Shown here in pieces: positions 39,351 through 52,982 of a DNA stretch of 64,000 nucleotides. Where the stretch lies: the NCBI GenBank assembly GCA_028751875.1, contig CM054159.1, positions 10,108,764 through 10,172,763 on the forward strand, written 5' to 3'. The notes beneath the pieces were generated by a model. It did no database searches. It was not told where the DNA came from and was given only the letters and a program-made list of their open reading frames with translations. Both the position numbers and the translations under genes were made by a program. The stretch comes from Rapana venosa (taxonomy: Eukaryota > Mollusca > Gastropoda > Neogastropoda > Muricidae). Numbering within the stretch: the first letter of the stretch is position 1; every line of letters begins with the position of its first letter.

Positions 39351-40760
39351 GTGTTCAGACAGCATCCTTGAAGTCAGAATGTGGCTACCTAAAGGGGTTG
39401 CATACACAAATATATCTAACCATTGGTAAACCTTGGAGCTCTAGCCGAGGAACAAACCAAGAAAAGAAAAATCCTGCGTAATAATGCAAGGTTTTGTTAT
39501 GTTATTGGAACAAGCAAATTGCAGGTTCATACTAGTTCTTTCAAGGAGAGTTACAGGCAATGAGAAATGAGGTGCAGAAATGAAGTAAATAACTAGTAGG
39601 TAACACGAGACAAATGAGTTGTTACGAAACAAACAAACAAATAATGTTCAGATAGTCTTTACCTTTTCGTTCCAAGGAAAAATGCAATGATAAACGCGTA
39701 CTTCTACTCCTTTGACTGTATCTAGTCCTTTATCACATAGATAATTATTTGCATGAATGAATAAAATTTAATATGGATTACACAATAAGAATCAACATAG
39801 AAATATTTATCCGTAGCTTTTGTTAAGCAGTATTTTTTTTAGTAACCTTTATCAGTGGCTTCTATTAAGCAGTATGTATTCTGGAATGAGTTGATGTCAT
39901 AATTTAGCTACATTCTGTTTGTCAAATGGCACTTAAAATTGATGGCTTCAATTATTTGTATATGTTGTATAATATATGTATGAGTGAAAAATGTGTCCAC
40001 TCGTGTCGTGAAATAAACTGAAATAATTTCTTTGAAAATGGAACATTGTACTGAAAGTGGTATCATTCATTTATATCTTACAGAAGAGCATTATGGTATC
40101 AAAGCAGGTTGTTAGACAATAAAGAATTTGCCCATATTTAACATTATGTGCTCATGTTTCACTCTTAACGCCTATTGGATGCATGATGTGGTTGTTCTTT
40201 TTAAAATATCATTATCATTCCTTGATGATCTTTTGGTCCATTGATTATCATAGTCCATTGATCTTTCTGATAATCCGTTTTGCTGAAAGATAAACATACA
40301 CGACAGCCCAGACCACAGCTGCAGTGACCAAACATATCCACAGAGAAATCTGCTTGGGGGGGTTTTTTTGGTTGTTTTTTTCTTTTTCCTTTTTGTTTCC
40401 CTTCCTGGGCTATATAGGTGATCTTCACAAGTGGTGAGGTTTTATGTATGTGACCAGGGGGAGTGGGGGGATATGACCAGGGGTTTTTGCTAACCATTAA
40501 GAAAGCCACATTCCAACATTTGGGACTTTACTACACTCAAAGTAAATCCATCAGTGAAAGTGAAAGCTAAGATGCATGGTGTGTATTTTGGTGTCATCCA
40601 TACCCTGGCCACAACCAATTGGATAGCTCCTTCCATGAATATTGGATGGGTTTGTAACTGGTGCAAGATGCTGTACAAGAGCTCATGAACAGGACCCCAG
40701 TTTCTCGTCTTATCCAAACATTTCCTAGTGACTTCTGTCAAACACAAGTGTTCATGGTCT
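39351..40760. other. Intergenic stretch without a recognised gene
   Basis: A degenerate direct duplication (agcttttgttaagcagtat and gcttctattaagcagtatg) lies at about 39814-39873. Two aataaa-type signals occur at about 40009 and 40115 on the plus strand without a linked ORF. Confidence 0.45.
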
Positions 40761-40769
40761 CCACATAGA

Positions 40770-40777
40770 GCAGTGTC

Positions 40778-40872
<95 letters not shown>
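40770..40872. repeat. (CTGT)n and (CT)n microsatellites
   Basis: About ten ctgt units followed by about 70 bp of ct. Confidence 0.95.
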
Positions 40873-40989
40873 CACACTACCGTCTGATATCACTAATTAG
40901 TGTAGCAAACACACACACACACACAGAGTCTTTGAGGTATGATTTTGTCCTTTTTTTTAATCATTTATATACAGACAACACATGTTGAC

Positions 40990-41676
40990 AGCAAAGATTA
41001 CTTGTTATAATTATGACTTTGTTTAATTTTTTTTTACATCAAATGAATAAGCAATAACATGGAAAAAATAAAAACCTAGGGAGAGTCTTTGTGGTTATTC
41101 ATTTGTGGTTATTGTGAATACATGATTTCCTATAATGTTTCCCCTTTCAACATTACGAACTCCAGCCCTTATCCTTCTTAGCATTTAAGTACATTAGCAC
41201 TTCATTTATTTTCAAGTGATCTCACCCCCACTGGTATTGATGTTTGCAAAAGTTGACATTTTATACTTGAAATAATTCAACCACTTTGTGTTTGAGAAAA
41301 TTTCATTCTTTCAAGCCATCATATGCATTTTTCAGGAATGTTCAGCGAGTTTGTAATTTCTTTCGACCACACTCAAAAACAAATTTATTTTCGTGACATC
41401 TGATATACTTATGTTTTGTCTATGTGTAATGTTCATAAAAAATATTTATTGAGGCTTTTCTAGAACATGGCAAAAAATATGTCAGACACGCAGGCACGCA
41501 CGCGCATATACACACACACGCATGCACACGCACACTTTTCATTAATATTTCAAATATCACTGTTAATACCCACACACACACAAAAATCACTGTTAATGAA
41601 GAGTTGTTCAAAAACAGAAGAATGAACTCCCATAAAGGAGGTAAAGGCACCAGCGAGCATTTCTTTAAAACTACTG

Positions 41677-41711
<35 letters not shown>

Positions 41712-42150
41712 ATCCATGCACAAACACACATGCACACACATATGTGCCTACAGACTCGTACACGTAATATAGATGTGAATGTTAAAAGAAAAACTCAACA
41801 TAAAGCTTTCTGACAGATCATGATTTCCAGATTTATCTTCGAAACTTTTTTTTTTAACTGCTTTAGAAATTATAGCATTTACATCCAAAGACTGTATGAG
41901 ACTGCTTTTAAAAACTGATACCCTTTTTTTTTCTTTAATACAATATTTTTCCCATGTGATTTACAACCCAGAACCTTTTTCACCTACTCCAAAAAAATGA
42001 ATAAATAAAAGAAGGGAAGGCAATTCCAGCCACAAAAAAAAAGTTGAGCATCTCTAACAGGAAAAAAAAGTGGAGAATAGTTTTAACGGGGAGAAAAAGA
42101 AAAGAGGGATTTTCCAATGTGAAAAACATTCCAATAAACCTGTACAAGAT
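40990..42150. other. Intergenic stretch with CA-rich patches
   Basis: CA-rich sequence at about 41480-41540 and a pure (ca)n at 41680-41707; no gene supported. Confidence 0.45.
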
Positions 42151-42240
42151 TTGATAATAATAATAATAATAATAAATGGAATTTATATCTTGCAAAAAAA
42201 CAAACCAAAGCGCTTTCATTCATCCTCTCATTCACATGTA
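42151..42240 (-). repeat. SINE tail C fragment, shortened
   Basis: (aat)n, aaatggaatttatatcttgc (the agcgctgaat segment is deleted), and accaaagcgctttcattcat. The ttcattcatcc extension is shared with the copy at 62030, so these two belong to one subtype. Confidence 0.75.
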
Positions 42241-43379
42241 GCCTTACAAATTCAAATGTATAATCAGATCAACCCAATGTTACATTGAAGATATTCTTTT
42301 CAAGAACTTGCTTTCCTAACGATAATTTTCTTTCTTTTTTTTAAAAAATCCAAAGTATCACTCTTTCACTGTATCAAGCTTTAAGTTTTCTTGGAATTCT
42401 AAAGTTCACCTGCTTGGAGCTTTGAAAGTAACAGTAAATGTTGGGTTTGAGTTTTCACAAAAAACAGTTCACACGTGAACACTCCTATGGGACTGAGGCA
42501 TAACTGTACGAAAAGAACGAACCTCATAGGCACAAACCAGACTGATGTTAACAAATGCTTGGGAGAAATTAGTAGACCCTCTGTAACAGTTAAATCATGT
42601 AGTACCTGAAGACTTCTTCCACATAAGCAACCAAATCTGTTACAAGCAGGATTTTACATATCAGGTATGGTTCATTTTGGGGGAAAAAAGAACATTTTTT
42701 CCTGTCTTCAGTTATTTTGTTAGTTTTTTTGTTTTACATTGCTTACAAGCGAAATATTGAGTGAGAGAATGTTTGGCTTTCCATTTAAAGCAGCAGTATT
42801 TTGTTTTCTGAGGTGCTATGAGAACGAAATTTATACATTTTTATACCATATACATTAAAAAAAATGTAGCTACTTTTGTTTTCATGCATTGTTTCCTGTA
42901 TTATTTTTTTTCTGCACACGAATGTTAGGAACATTTTTTAAGTCTCTGTTTCCTCACATTAATTTTTGTGCTGACTGTTTCTTTACAATCAGAAATCCTG
43001 TATATCAGTAAAATTCAATTTTCAAGTATACCTTCACCACTTTTATATCTTTGTGATACCAGCACCACAGTTCTATATTGAATTGAAACAATGTAAAGCA
43101 TTCATTAAGAAATCACAGGCAAAAGCATCACGTAGCTTCCACAAAGATGGCAAAAGACAAAAAATTCCCTGAATGTAACATCAGTATTAACAAAGCAATT
43201 GAAAACATCCATGTCAAAATACATTGGCGGTTAAATGAATAAGTGAGACACTAACATCAGCATACTCAATAACAACAAAAACAGTGTTCATCGGTATCTT
43301 TTCAACTGATCAAGCATGATTTTAACTTGCGCCTTAATGTAAATTAACAAATAATGAATCAAACAATGATTTCAAGTGG
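42241..43379. other. Intergenic stretch without a recognised feature
   Basis: AT-rich, nothing assigned. Confidence 0.5.
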
Positions 43380-43850
43380 TATACAATACATGCTGTCAAT
43401 ATTAAATATACAATACATGCTGTCAATATCAAAATAAGTTAATCACTGACTTAACATCTATATATAAAAGAATGAAGTATACACACTGTCAATACAGATC
43501 ATCAATATTAAAGCAAGCTGTTTGTTATTTAACTATATCTAAATGTAGAATATGAGGTCATGAAGCATACACATTGTCCTTATTAAAACAAACATGTCAT
43601 TTACTGACACCTAAATATAAAATAAGATGTCACAAAGCATGCACATTCTCAGCATCCATGTCAGTTACACCTCAATATACAATGATAAAGCATACACTCC
43701 TTCAATATTAAAAGCAAGCACATAATTTACTGATACCTAAATGTAAAGCATGACGCCATGAAACATACATCTCGTCAATATCTAAGCAAGCCTATCATTA
43801 ATCAACACCTGAATGTAAAATATAATAAAAGCATACACACCAAAAAATAT
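43380..43850. repeat. Degenerate tandem repeat, about 75-90 bp unit
   Basis: Five to six diverged units share the order 'aaagcatacac(t/a)-tcaatatta-aa(g/c)caagc-tta(c)tgacacctaaatgtaaaat-tgatgtcatga'. Examples are at about 43470-43560, 43561-43625, 43626-43690, 43691-43765 and 43766-43840. No open frame crosses them. Confidence 0.7.
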
Positions 43851-45245
43851 GAGGCATGATTGATGTATGTTAAACAATAAGCATGAAAAATATGAAATAA
43901 CTGGCAGTACAGACTTATGGCTGAAGCCACAATCACTTCCTCCCTTTCTCAATCCTTTCTAGCTTTTGTTCGGCCGACTCAATACTGGATTCACGATTTC
44001 CCCAGTTGAAATGATTATAAGTAATGTCCATTACTGAAAAAGAGGAAGGAAAAAAAATCATTTTAATGGTCCAATATTAGCTTGCTATATTGCCTCAAAC
44101 TTCAGTGCCATCTGGGGTGATTATGTGGTTGTTACATGTAAAGGACTGGGCTGATATCTCACTTCAAATTCACATAATGCAAGACTTGCTTTGATAAATA
44201 GAGGATTAAAAAAAACCACAGAGACATATATATGTAAATGCAGAGAGACCATCAAAACCGAATCATAAGGAAATGAGATCACATCATCATTCTTATGTCT
44301 ATAAAAAAAACCTTTGCAAAATATTTGTAGCAATAAAAATTAATTACTATGTCCATTTGAATAAGACCTTTGCAATAACATCATGTAACCAACCAACAAA
44401 AATCATCTGTTTAAATCACAACTTATTACAAAAGATCATGTGTTCAGATCTCAGTTTCAGACCATTTATCAGATTACTTGAAGCAAAATACCTTGCTCCC
44501 TCCCCTCCTCCCCAATCCCTCCCCTCCCTTCCTATCCATCAGCTTGTGAGAAAACTGAAAACATTAAACATGATCTGAATCTGTATACGTTTGTTAGTTT
44601 CACAGTCAAAGACTGTACTTTTACAGTCATTTCCTTTAAGTACATCCTGGGCGACTTTCTGTTCAGAATGTCAGACTCTGTGAGTTTTAACTGCAAAGGA
44701 ATGTTCTGAAAACGTCACATCAAATCTGCCCTCTTAAAGCTGTCACAGTGTTAAGTTTGTTTGGCCATTTCAGTCAGGCATTCTATATCACAGCCTTGCT
44801 TTACTTATTGGTAACCCACTATCCAAAACAAACCACTGGAAAAAAAATCAAACTATATATCTTAAAATTGGACACAGATCAATGTACAATGATTTGAATT
44901 AGCATAGAAGTAATATCTACTAACAAATAACATTCACTTTATACTTTCAATATCCATCATCAAGAAATGTAGTTACAATGTATATCACAAAAGGCAAGGT
45001 CGGGTATAAAATAAATAATCCTAGTTTTCTTGACGCTGGCACGCGCAGTGGGTTAACGCCACCATTAACGTGGAGGCTTGGTAAGCAAACAGCCACAGCT
45101 AACAAAATGAAGGTAGCAGTATTCTGATGCTAGTCAATCAGAGCTGAACACTAGGGTACAGACAGGAATGCAACACGTCTATGAGGCAAAGATATAAGGC
45201 AGAATAGTTAGCGGAAGTTTCTGGAATCGGTGGTAAACCAGGCTA
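43851..45245. other. Sequence downstream of the annexin-like gene
   Basis: May hold the annexin 3' untranslated region if the candidate terminal exon at 45259 is right. No coding region is visible. Confidence 0.35.
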
Positions 45246-45259
45246 CAGGCTCTTGAACT
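45200..45259 (-). other. Candidate terminal exon of the annexin-like gene
   Basis: On the minus strand a good acceptor (tgtttcctccacag) ends at 45260 and is followed by agttcaagagcctgtag. If joined to the last repeat-4 exon through a donor near 46100 (aaatg|gtgtgt) the split codon becomes tga, ending the protein after LIGQPYKK. The donor is inside a gt-rich sequence and other choices exist, so the 3' end is not settled. Confidence 0.25.
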
Positions 45260-45394
45260 CTGTGGAGGAAACAAACCAGTCAGCCATAGTCTTACTCTGT
45301 ATAGAAAATATGTTGGCGTTTGTTCAAGAATGTTGTATGTGTTGTGGGAGTATGGTCAGTATGAAAGATAGGCACACATGTTCATGGATGCATG

Positions 45395-45665
45395 TACACA
45401 CACGCACACGTGCGCATGCATACGCACACACACACACAAATGCACGCACAAGCATACATATAAAGGTCTTAGTATAAGCACAGTCACACATGCGCATATC
45501 ACACATACGTACACACACACATGCAAAATTACACACACACAGAGATAAACACACACACACACATACACATGAGCATGCTTGCATGGGCATACACACAAAA
45601 ATTACACACACACAGAGATAAACACACACACACACACATACACATGAGCATGCTTGCATGAGCAG
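45395..45665. repeat. CA-rich array with a 68-bp tandem duplication
   Basis: Two near-identical units, each with aaattacacacacacagaga, taaacacacacac and catgagcatgcttgcatg, lie at about 45530-45597 and 45598-45665. Confidence 0.85.
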
Positions 45666-45925
45666 ACATGCACAATCTACATTTTTTTAATTTATAGCAG
45701 CCTTCAAACAAATCTTACAATTGCACAGGCTCTGCTTTTACACTAGTTTTCAATCATTCTGTGATTTTGTTAAATTTACATTTTTTGTTTGTCATGTTTT
45801 TGCAACATATTGTGTGTATTTTTTTCATCAGTATTTTAATGCACACAAGCACCAACAAATACCACTTTCAGTGAACAGATGTCAATTCGAAGACCACTCG
45901 AACGCGCACACATACACACACACAC

Positions 45926-45962
45926 ACTTATTCCATTATCCTCAATATAAAAGAATAAATAA
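45926..45962 (+). repeat. SINE tail A fragment
   Basis: acttattccattatcctcaa and tataaaagaataaat, the terminal part of family A only, grown onto a (ca)n array. Confidence 0.7.
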
Positions 45963-46100
45963 TAATATTTTTAAAATTTAAACACACACCCATGTGTTTA
46001 CCACACAAAAATCCATGAACATAGGCACAATAACAACACAAACGATTTTTTAAAATAAAAGAGATTTGGAAATGAAACCAAAAAATCCAGAACACACACC

Positions 46101-46164
46101 ATTTTTTGTAAGGCTGCCCTATAAGGTTGCACAGCATCAGTCGATAGTCACCAGATGTGTCGTC
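46101..46164 (-). CDS. Annexin exon: end of repeat 4, second core (C-terminus)
   Basis: The acceptor is ttgcttacag. [18 protein letters not shown] is the last helix pair of repeat 4. The frame stays open past the expected end, so the true boundary relies on an uncertain gt-rich donor near 46100. Confidence 0.75.
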
Positions 46165-47160
46165 CTGTAAGCAAGGCAAAAAGGCATACAAAAAAAACAT
46201 AACACAATTAACTTCAACCACAAACACACTGTAGCATATGAAATAAATGTTGTCTGCTGTTACCATAATTACCACTATTATTATTGCTTACATCATTTTT
46301 AAGTGATTTCAGACAGATTTATGTGAAATGGCCGCTCCAAAAAGAAAAGAAAAAAATTATGCATTTCATGTGTGAAAATAAAGAGACTCAAAAGGTTAAA
46401 TATCATAACTATTCCTTGTTGTACTGCAAGTGCATACATTTATTTATTAGTTGTGTATGGAATATGCTTGTATACAAATGTGCATTCATGATCTTAGAGA
46501 AAGGGGCATAAATAAGGAGGAAGCTCAAAACAGAGATATGGAGAAGGCTCATCAATGTCAAACCTCCCCTGGGAGAAACATGACAAAAAAAGGAAGAAGA
46601 AGATTCATGAGTTGTTAGGCATTCCTCAGCTTGATATCCTGGGGGTCACTCAGATTGTGTAATCTGTGTCACTCCTCACACCTGCAAATCACTGTGAGAC
46701 CATAGGTACACCACACTGGGTGAGGTTTGCAGGTGTGACTTTTTCTTTTTCAAGTACTTTGCCCTATAGGCAGCCACATCCTGCCTCCAGAGGATAATTT
46801 TATCCTTGAGTGAAAGAGAGGGAGACACTGAGAGAATAATAATAATAATAATAATAATGTATGGAATTTATATAGCGCTGAATCTTGTAAAGCAACAAAT
46901 CAAAGCGCTCAGATTTTACCACTTTAAGTCACGGCAGATTTCTCTCCGTGAAATTCGGGCTGCTCTCCCCGGGGAGAGCGGGAGAACGCGTCGCCACTTA
47001 GCGCTGCGCCACCCTTTCACCCTTTTTTTTTTCTTTTTTTTTTCTGCAGCTGTATTTGTTTCCCTATCAGAGTGGCTTTTTTCTAAGAATTTTGCCAGGG
47101 ACAACTCTCTTGTTGCCGTGGGTTTTTTTACGTGCGCTAAATAATTACGTGTAACACACG

Positions 47161-47191
<31 letters not shown>

Positions 47192-50100
47192 TAGCGCCCA
47201 GACCACCACTCATGGTCTAATGGATGGGGGAAAAATTTCCGGTCCAAACGGGGTATGAACCGCCGCACACTTCAGACCCGGACTTTTCGCTTTCTAGACA
47301 GGCGCGTTACCTCTAGACCACTAGAAAGAGAGACAGTGTGTATGTGCGTAAGTGTGTGGTTTTCTGTGTGTGTGCACATGTACATGCATGTTTGCATGTG
47401 CATTTTGTGTGCACACACACAGACACACACACATTTGCACACCAAAGGGGGGGACGGGATAGCCTGGTGGTTAGAGTGATGTATTCGTGATCTGCTGACC
47501 CGGCTTCAATTCTCGTTCAAGAGGATTTTTCCTCTGGAGTTAACATCAGCGCCGACTCCACTCTCCCACAAAGTCCTTCAGACGAGACTATAAACCGAGG
47601 TCCCGTGTGCGAACGCACGCAGAACATCTTGCGCACATGTTAAAACCCATTCTGCTTTTCGGAAGAGTAGGCCATTGTGTGCCTGTGGGAACGGATGACA
47701 AAATTGACAAAACTGCGTACACACAGGGACTAGATGGAAAAAAAGCACATGAATGCTTATTCCATTATCCTCGAAATAAAAGAATAAACTTTTTTTCTTT
47801 GGAACACCATTATAAAATGTTAAAACAAGCAATTCCTAACCAAAACCCAACAACAACAAGAAAAACAACAAACAAAAGCACAAAATCAACCACCCCTCCA
47901 TCACTCACCACAATGAAGGAGTACAGCGACTGTTTGAAGTTGCGCTGGAACTCCTCCTTGATCTGGACCATGTCCACCTCACAGCGCGAGGCCACCACTC
48001 TCACCAGCGTGTCGTCGTCCGTCCCCAGACCCTTCATGGCTCGGTGAAGCTCGCTGGCAAAGTGCGTCGCCTTGGAGCGAATCACCCGCACTGACAGAAG
48101 AAAAAGACGGCCGATTTTTTTTAACATGAAACGTGGTTTTAGACCTTCTTCTTCTTCTTCTTCCTCCTAGTCATTGAACACGTGGCCCAGGCCAAAAGCT
48201 GTGTCAGTTATTAATGATGTCAACTAATTGCCAAGGCCTACATTAAAATGTTGTAAAATGTTGTGTCGAGATTGCCTTCAGCCATGACAAGCTCTTAACA
48301 TAACAACCTGCACTCTCCTTTATAGGAGGAAAAAAAATCCTCTGAAGTCGGAGTATGGCTGCCTATGTGGCGAGGTTCTTGAAAAAGAGTCATACACGCA
48401 AACTTCTCACCCGGTGTACTTCCTATCTCACAGTGATTCATTCCCAGGTGGGATGAGTGAGTCAGAGTGCATGTTCTGGGTGACCCCCATGGTGTAAAGC
48501 TGGGGAACACACAAAACATTAAACAGCAACTGTTGTTGTCTCATATGAGCAAAGGTTTAGATCTTCTCCTTTGTCAAACGCTCAGACAGCAACTATTGTT
48601 GTCTGTCATATGAGTGAAAATGCCTTGTGCTGCCGTTAAGCGCCTGACAAGTCAGGCCCAGCACATCTGACTTTGAAATGGAAAGGAATTGTTATATTTT
48701 CAGTCTTTGTGGAGAAAAGGCAGGAGAATGGACCAAGAAGGCCAAACCAAAGAGGGGGATAGAAAGAGGGAATTCCCAGCACAGAATTTCCAGAAGGTGG
48801 GGAATGCTATTTATACTGACAGGCCCCTGGCATCCCCATGGGGGACGGGATAGCCTAGTGGTTAGAACATTGCTCTCGCAATCTGATGACCCGGGTTCGA
48901 TTCACATTCAAGGGGATATTTTCCCCTGGAGTTAACATCAGTGCCGACTCTACTCTCCCCAAAAGTCCTTCGGATGAGACTATAAACCAAGGTCCCGTGT
49001 GCGAACACACAGAGAACATTTCGCGCACACGTTAAATCCTGTTCCGCTTTTCATAAGAGTAGGCCATTGTGTGCCGGTGGGAACAGATGACAGAATTTAC
49101 AAAACCGCATACACACAGGGACTGGTTGTAAAAACACACATAAGTACTTATTCCATTATCCTCAATATAAGAGAATAAAAGAATAAAATAAAAAATGGAC
49201 GGAGGTTTAGATCTATTATCCTTTTTTTTTTATAGTTCAAATGACCACACAAGACAACATATGGGAGTTATTTCTGATATTTATCATGCAATGTGAATAC
49301 ACACACACAACACACACACACACACACATACACACACACACACACACACACCCCTACAAACCCACCCACACACACACACACACAAACCCCAACCCCCACC
49401 CCCCAAGTCACACACACACACACCCACAACCCCTAACCCCACCCCCCAGTCACACCTACACACACACCCACAACCCCTAACCCCACCCCCCAAGTCACAC
49501 ACACACACACCTACACACACCCACACAAACCCCTAACCCCACCCCCCAAGTCACACACACACACACCTACACACACCCACACAAACCCCTAACCCCACCC
49601 CCCAAGTCACACACACACACACTACACACACACCCACAACCCCTAACCCCACCCCCCAAGTCACACCTACACACACACCCACAACCCCTAACCCCACCCC
49701 CAAGTCACACACCTACACACACCCACAAACCCCTAACCCCACCCCCCAAGTCACACACACCCACAAACCCCTACACCCTCACCCCTACACACACACACAA
49801 CACACAGACACACACACCTACAAACAAACCCACCCACAAACCCCTAACCCACACCCCCACCCCTACACACACACACACACACACACCACACACACACACC
49901 CCCCTACACACACACACACACACCCACAACCCCCACCCCTACACACACACACCCCCCCCCCCCCCCCCTCCACACACACAACCCACACACCCCAACACCC
50001 TCAACAACACTCACCGATAGTCAACATGCCGTTCTTCAAGTCGCCGGACATCTCGCTGGTGATGGAGTCCTCGATGTCCTTGTTGGCCAGTTTGGCGTAC

Positions 50101-51094
50101 TCCTGGAAGGTGGCCCTCAGCTGCGGGTAGCTCCTGGAGACCAGGATGGCGTTGAAGCGAGACTCGTCCGTCCCCCACTTCTTCTCCCCAGCCTCCAGCA
50201 GAGCTGTGACGACAGGCGACAGGGAAAACGCTGGAGTTAGTTAGCTAACATCAGTTCTCTCTCCCCCCCATCCCCGGTGGATGAGACTATAAACCGAGGC
50301 CCCCCGTGTGCGAACGACACGCAGAACATCTTGCGCACACATTAAATCCTGTTCTGCTTTTTGTAAGAGTAGGCCATTGTGTGCCCGTGGGAACGGATGA
50401 CAGAATTGACAAAATTGTATACACACGGGGACTGGATGTGGAAAAAAAGCACTTGAGTGCTTATTCCATTATCCTTGATATAAAAGAATAAATAAAAAAT
50501 AAACTAAAAAGTCTATTCAGTACTCTGTAAGTATAAAAGACGTTCCCATAACCTATGCTGTCGTTGGGGAGCGAGATGTCAAGATACCTCAGCTTTTCTT
50601 TAAAAAACAAAAGGTAAAGGTGTCCCATAACCTGTGATGTCATAGGGGAGCAAGGTGTCAGAGACCTCAGATTCTCTAGGGGCCAGCATATTGAGGGCGG
50701 CACCCATCTCATCTCCCTCGCTGCTTTACCTTCCTTTGTCCCTAATGAGGCAGGTACCCATTTACAACTGGGTGAACTGGGGGATTGTACTGACGCCATG
50801 TGGTCACCCATCCAAGTGGTAACCATGCTCAATGCTGTTTCACCTTGGCTGGGGAAAGCGAGTGTTCAGTACCACTGAGCTATCCCGTCCCATCAGCTTT
50901 TCTAGAGGCCAGCAAATTGAGGGCGGTGACCATCTCCTCTCCCTCGTTACTTTACCTTCCCTTGTCCCTAATGAGGGCAGGTATCCATTTACAGCTGGGG
51001 GAACTGGTGATGAAGCCAAGGCGTGTGAATGATCACTCATCCACTTGGTAACCAGGCTAAACTGCTTAACCTTAGCTTTAGTGGAGCTAGTGTC

Positions 51095-51164
<70 letters not shown>

Positions 51165-51955
51165 ATATAATCTTTAAAAACAAACAAATAAACAAACACA
51201 TACCTTGGGCATCTTGCTTGGCCTTGTTGCGATCAAACTCCTGTCCTTCTGGGCGATTGGCTTGCAAGCAGCCAATCAGCAATCGCTTGAACGGACCAGA
51301 GGTGTCGCCCTCGATGTCAGCTTCCACATCTTTTTGGTACACTGTAGACAGAAGACAACAGTCTTTTCTTTAGCTGATGTACTAGTGTGCATTATGTGGG
51401 GGGTTTCCTGCTACGAATCTAATCTCCACCCCCATCCCTCCCCCTTCCCAGATCTTCTTTGGAAGATGAAGGGGGTCATAACCATTAAGATTTTTATGTT
51501 TTTAGAAAAACCCTTTGCAGAAGCCCAGTCCCGGGCACACAATAATAATAATAAGAAGAAGAAGAAGATAAATAAGAAGAAGACGAAGAAGGAGAAGAAG
51601 AAGACGGAGAAGAAGAAGAAGAATGTATGAAATGTATATGGCACTGAATCTTGTAAAACAACAAATGAAAATGCAATCAACATAAATGTTGAAATTTGGT
51701 GGAAAAACTCCTCAGTTTAGTGTCCCTATGACTCTTGACTAGAATTTAGAAGAAGGGATGAAGATCTTTACAACTGCTTTCCTCAGAGTGTGTGGTGATT
51801 TTTTTTTATCATAACATTTCATCAGAAAAGTAAGCAAAATCAGAAAGAAAGAATTGTATTCACATCAGTCTTTAAAAAGATAATGCACACGTTATTGTCA
51901 AGAGAACTTAGATCATACACACACATCCCCGCATACTCACGCACACACACACTCA

Positions 51956-52031
<76 letters not shown>

Positions 52032-52932
52032 CACTCTCTCTCACACCACACACACAGATTAAAATAGTTTTTACACACACACACACAGATCAAAATAGTT
52101 TTTACACACCACACACACACACACACACACACACAGAGATTAAAATAGTTTTTACACACACACACAGATTAAAATAGTTTACACACACACACACACAACA
52201 CACACACACACACACACAGACACTAAAAATTTTGGATATGCCTGATCATAGATATCCCAGACAATGCTACAATATGTTGTGTAGACAGGATGAAGCAGGG
52301 AGAATAAATTGGGTAACACATGTTAGAAAGATTTTATGCACCCACGGGTTTGGTTATGTTTGGACAATGCAGAATTGTGGTAATTCTTCATCCTTCATGA
52401 AAGAATTCCAAATACGAATACAAGATGTGTACCAACAAAAATGGCATGACTCTCTATCAGCATACCCTGACTACTTAGATTATCACCCGATTATTTGTAG
52501 AGCAAATTATGTATGTGAAGTAGAATCTTTAGAATACCGTAGAGCTATATGTTTACTGAGGTCAAACAGATTACCTTTAAATGGAATTTCACGTTATGGC
52601 AAACCGATTACTGATCCATTCTGCTCTCAGTGTGATGGCCAACAAATTGAAGATGTTTGTCACTTTTTACTTGTATGCCCAAAATATGCTGTATTGCGAA
52701 GAAAATGTATTCCTCTGTATTATTACACATTTCCATCGAATCTGAAAGTGCAGCTTCTTTGTATGAACACTAAACCTAGTTTGATGTTTAAAGTTGGATT
52801 ATTTCTTACTAAATGTTTAGATATCAGAAGTAAGGATGTTCACCTTACATGAAAGTATATGATTAACTGTTGTTCCTATGGGCCATATGGCCTGCAAAAA
52901 CTGATTTAAAATTATTGTTATTGTTACACACA

Positions 52933-52982
<50 letters not shown>

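Noticed and set aside
49380..49780. Interstitial telomere array
   Set aside because: cccctaacccc words are separated by ca-rich text and never form consecutive ccctaa units.
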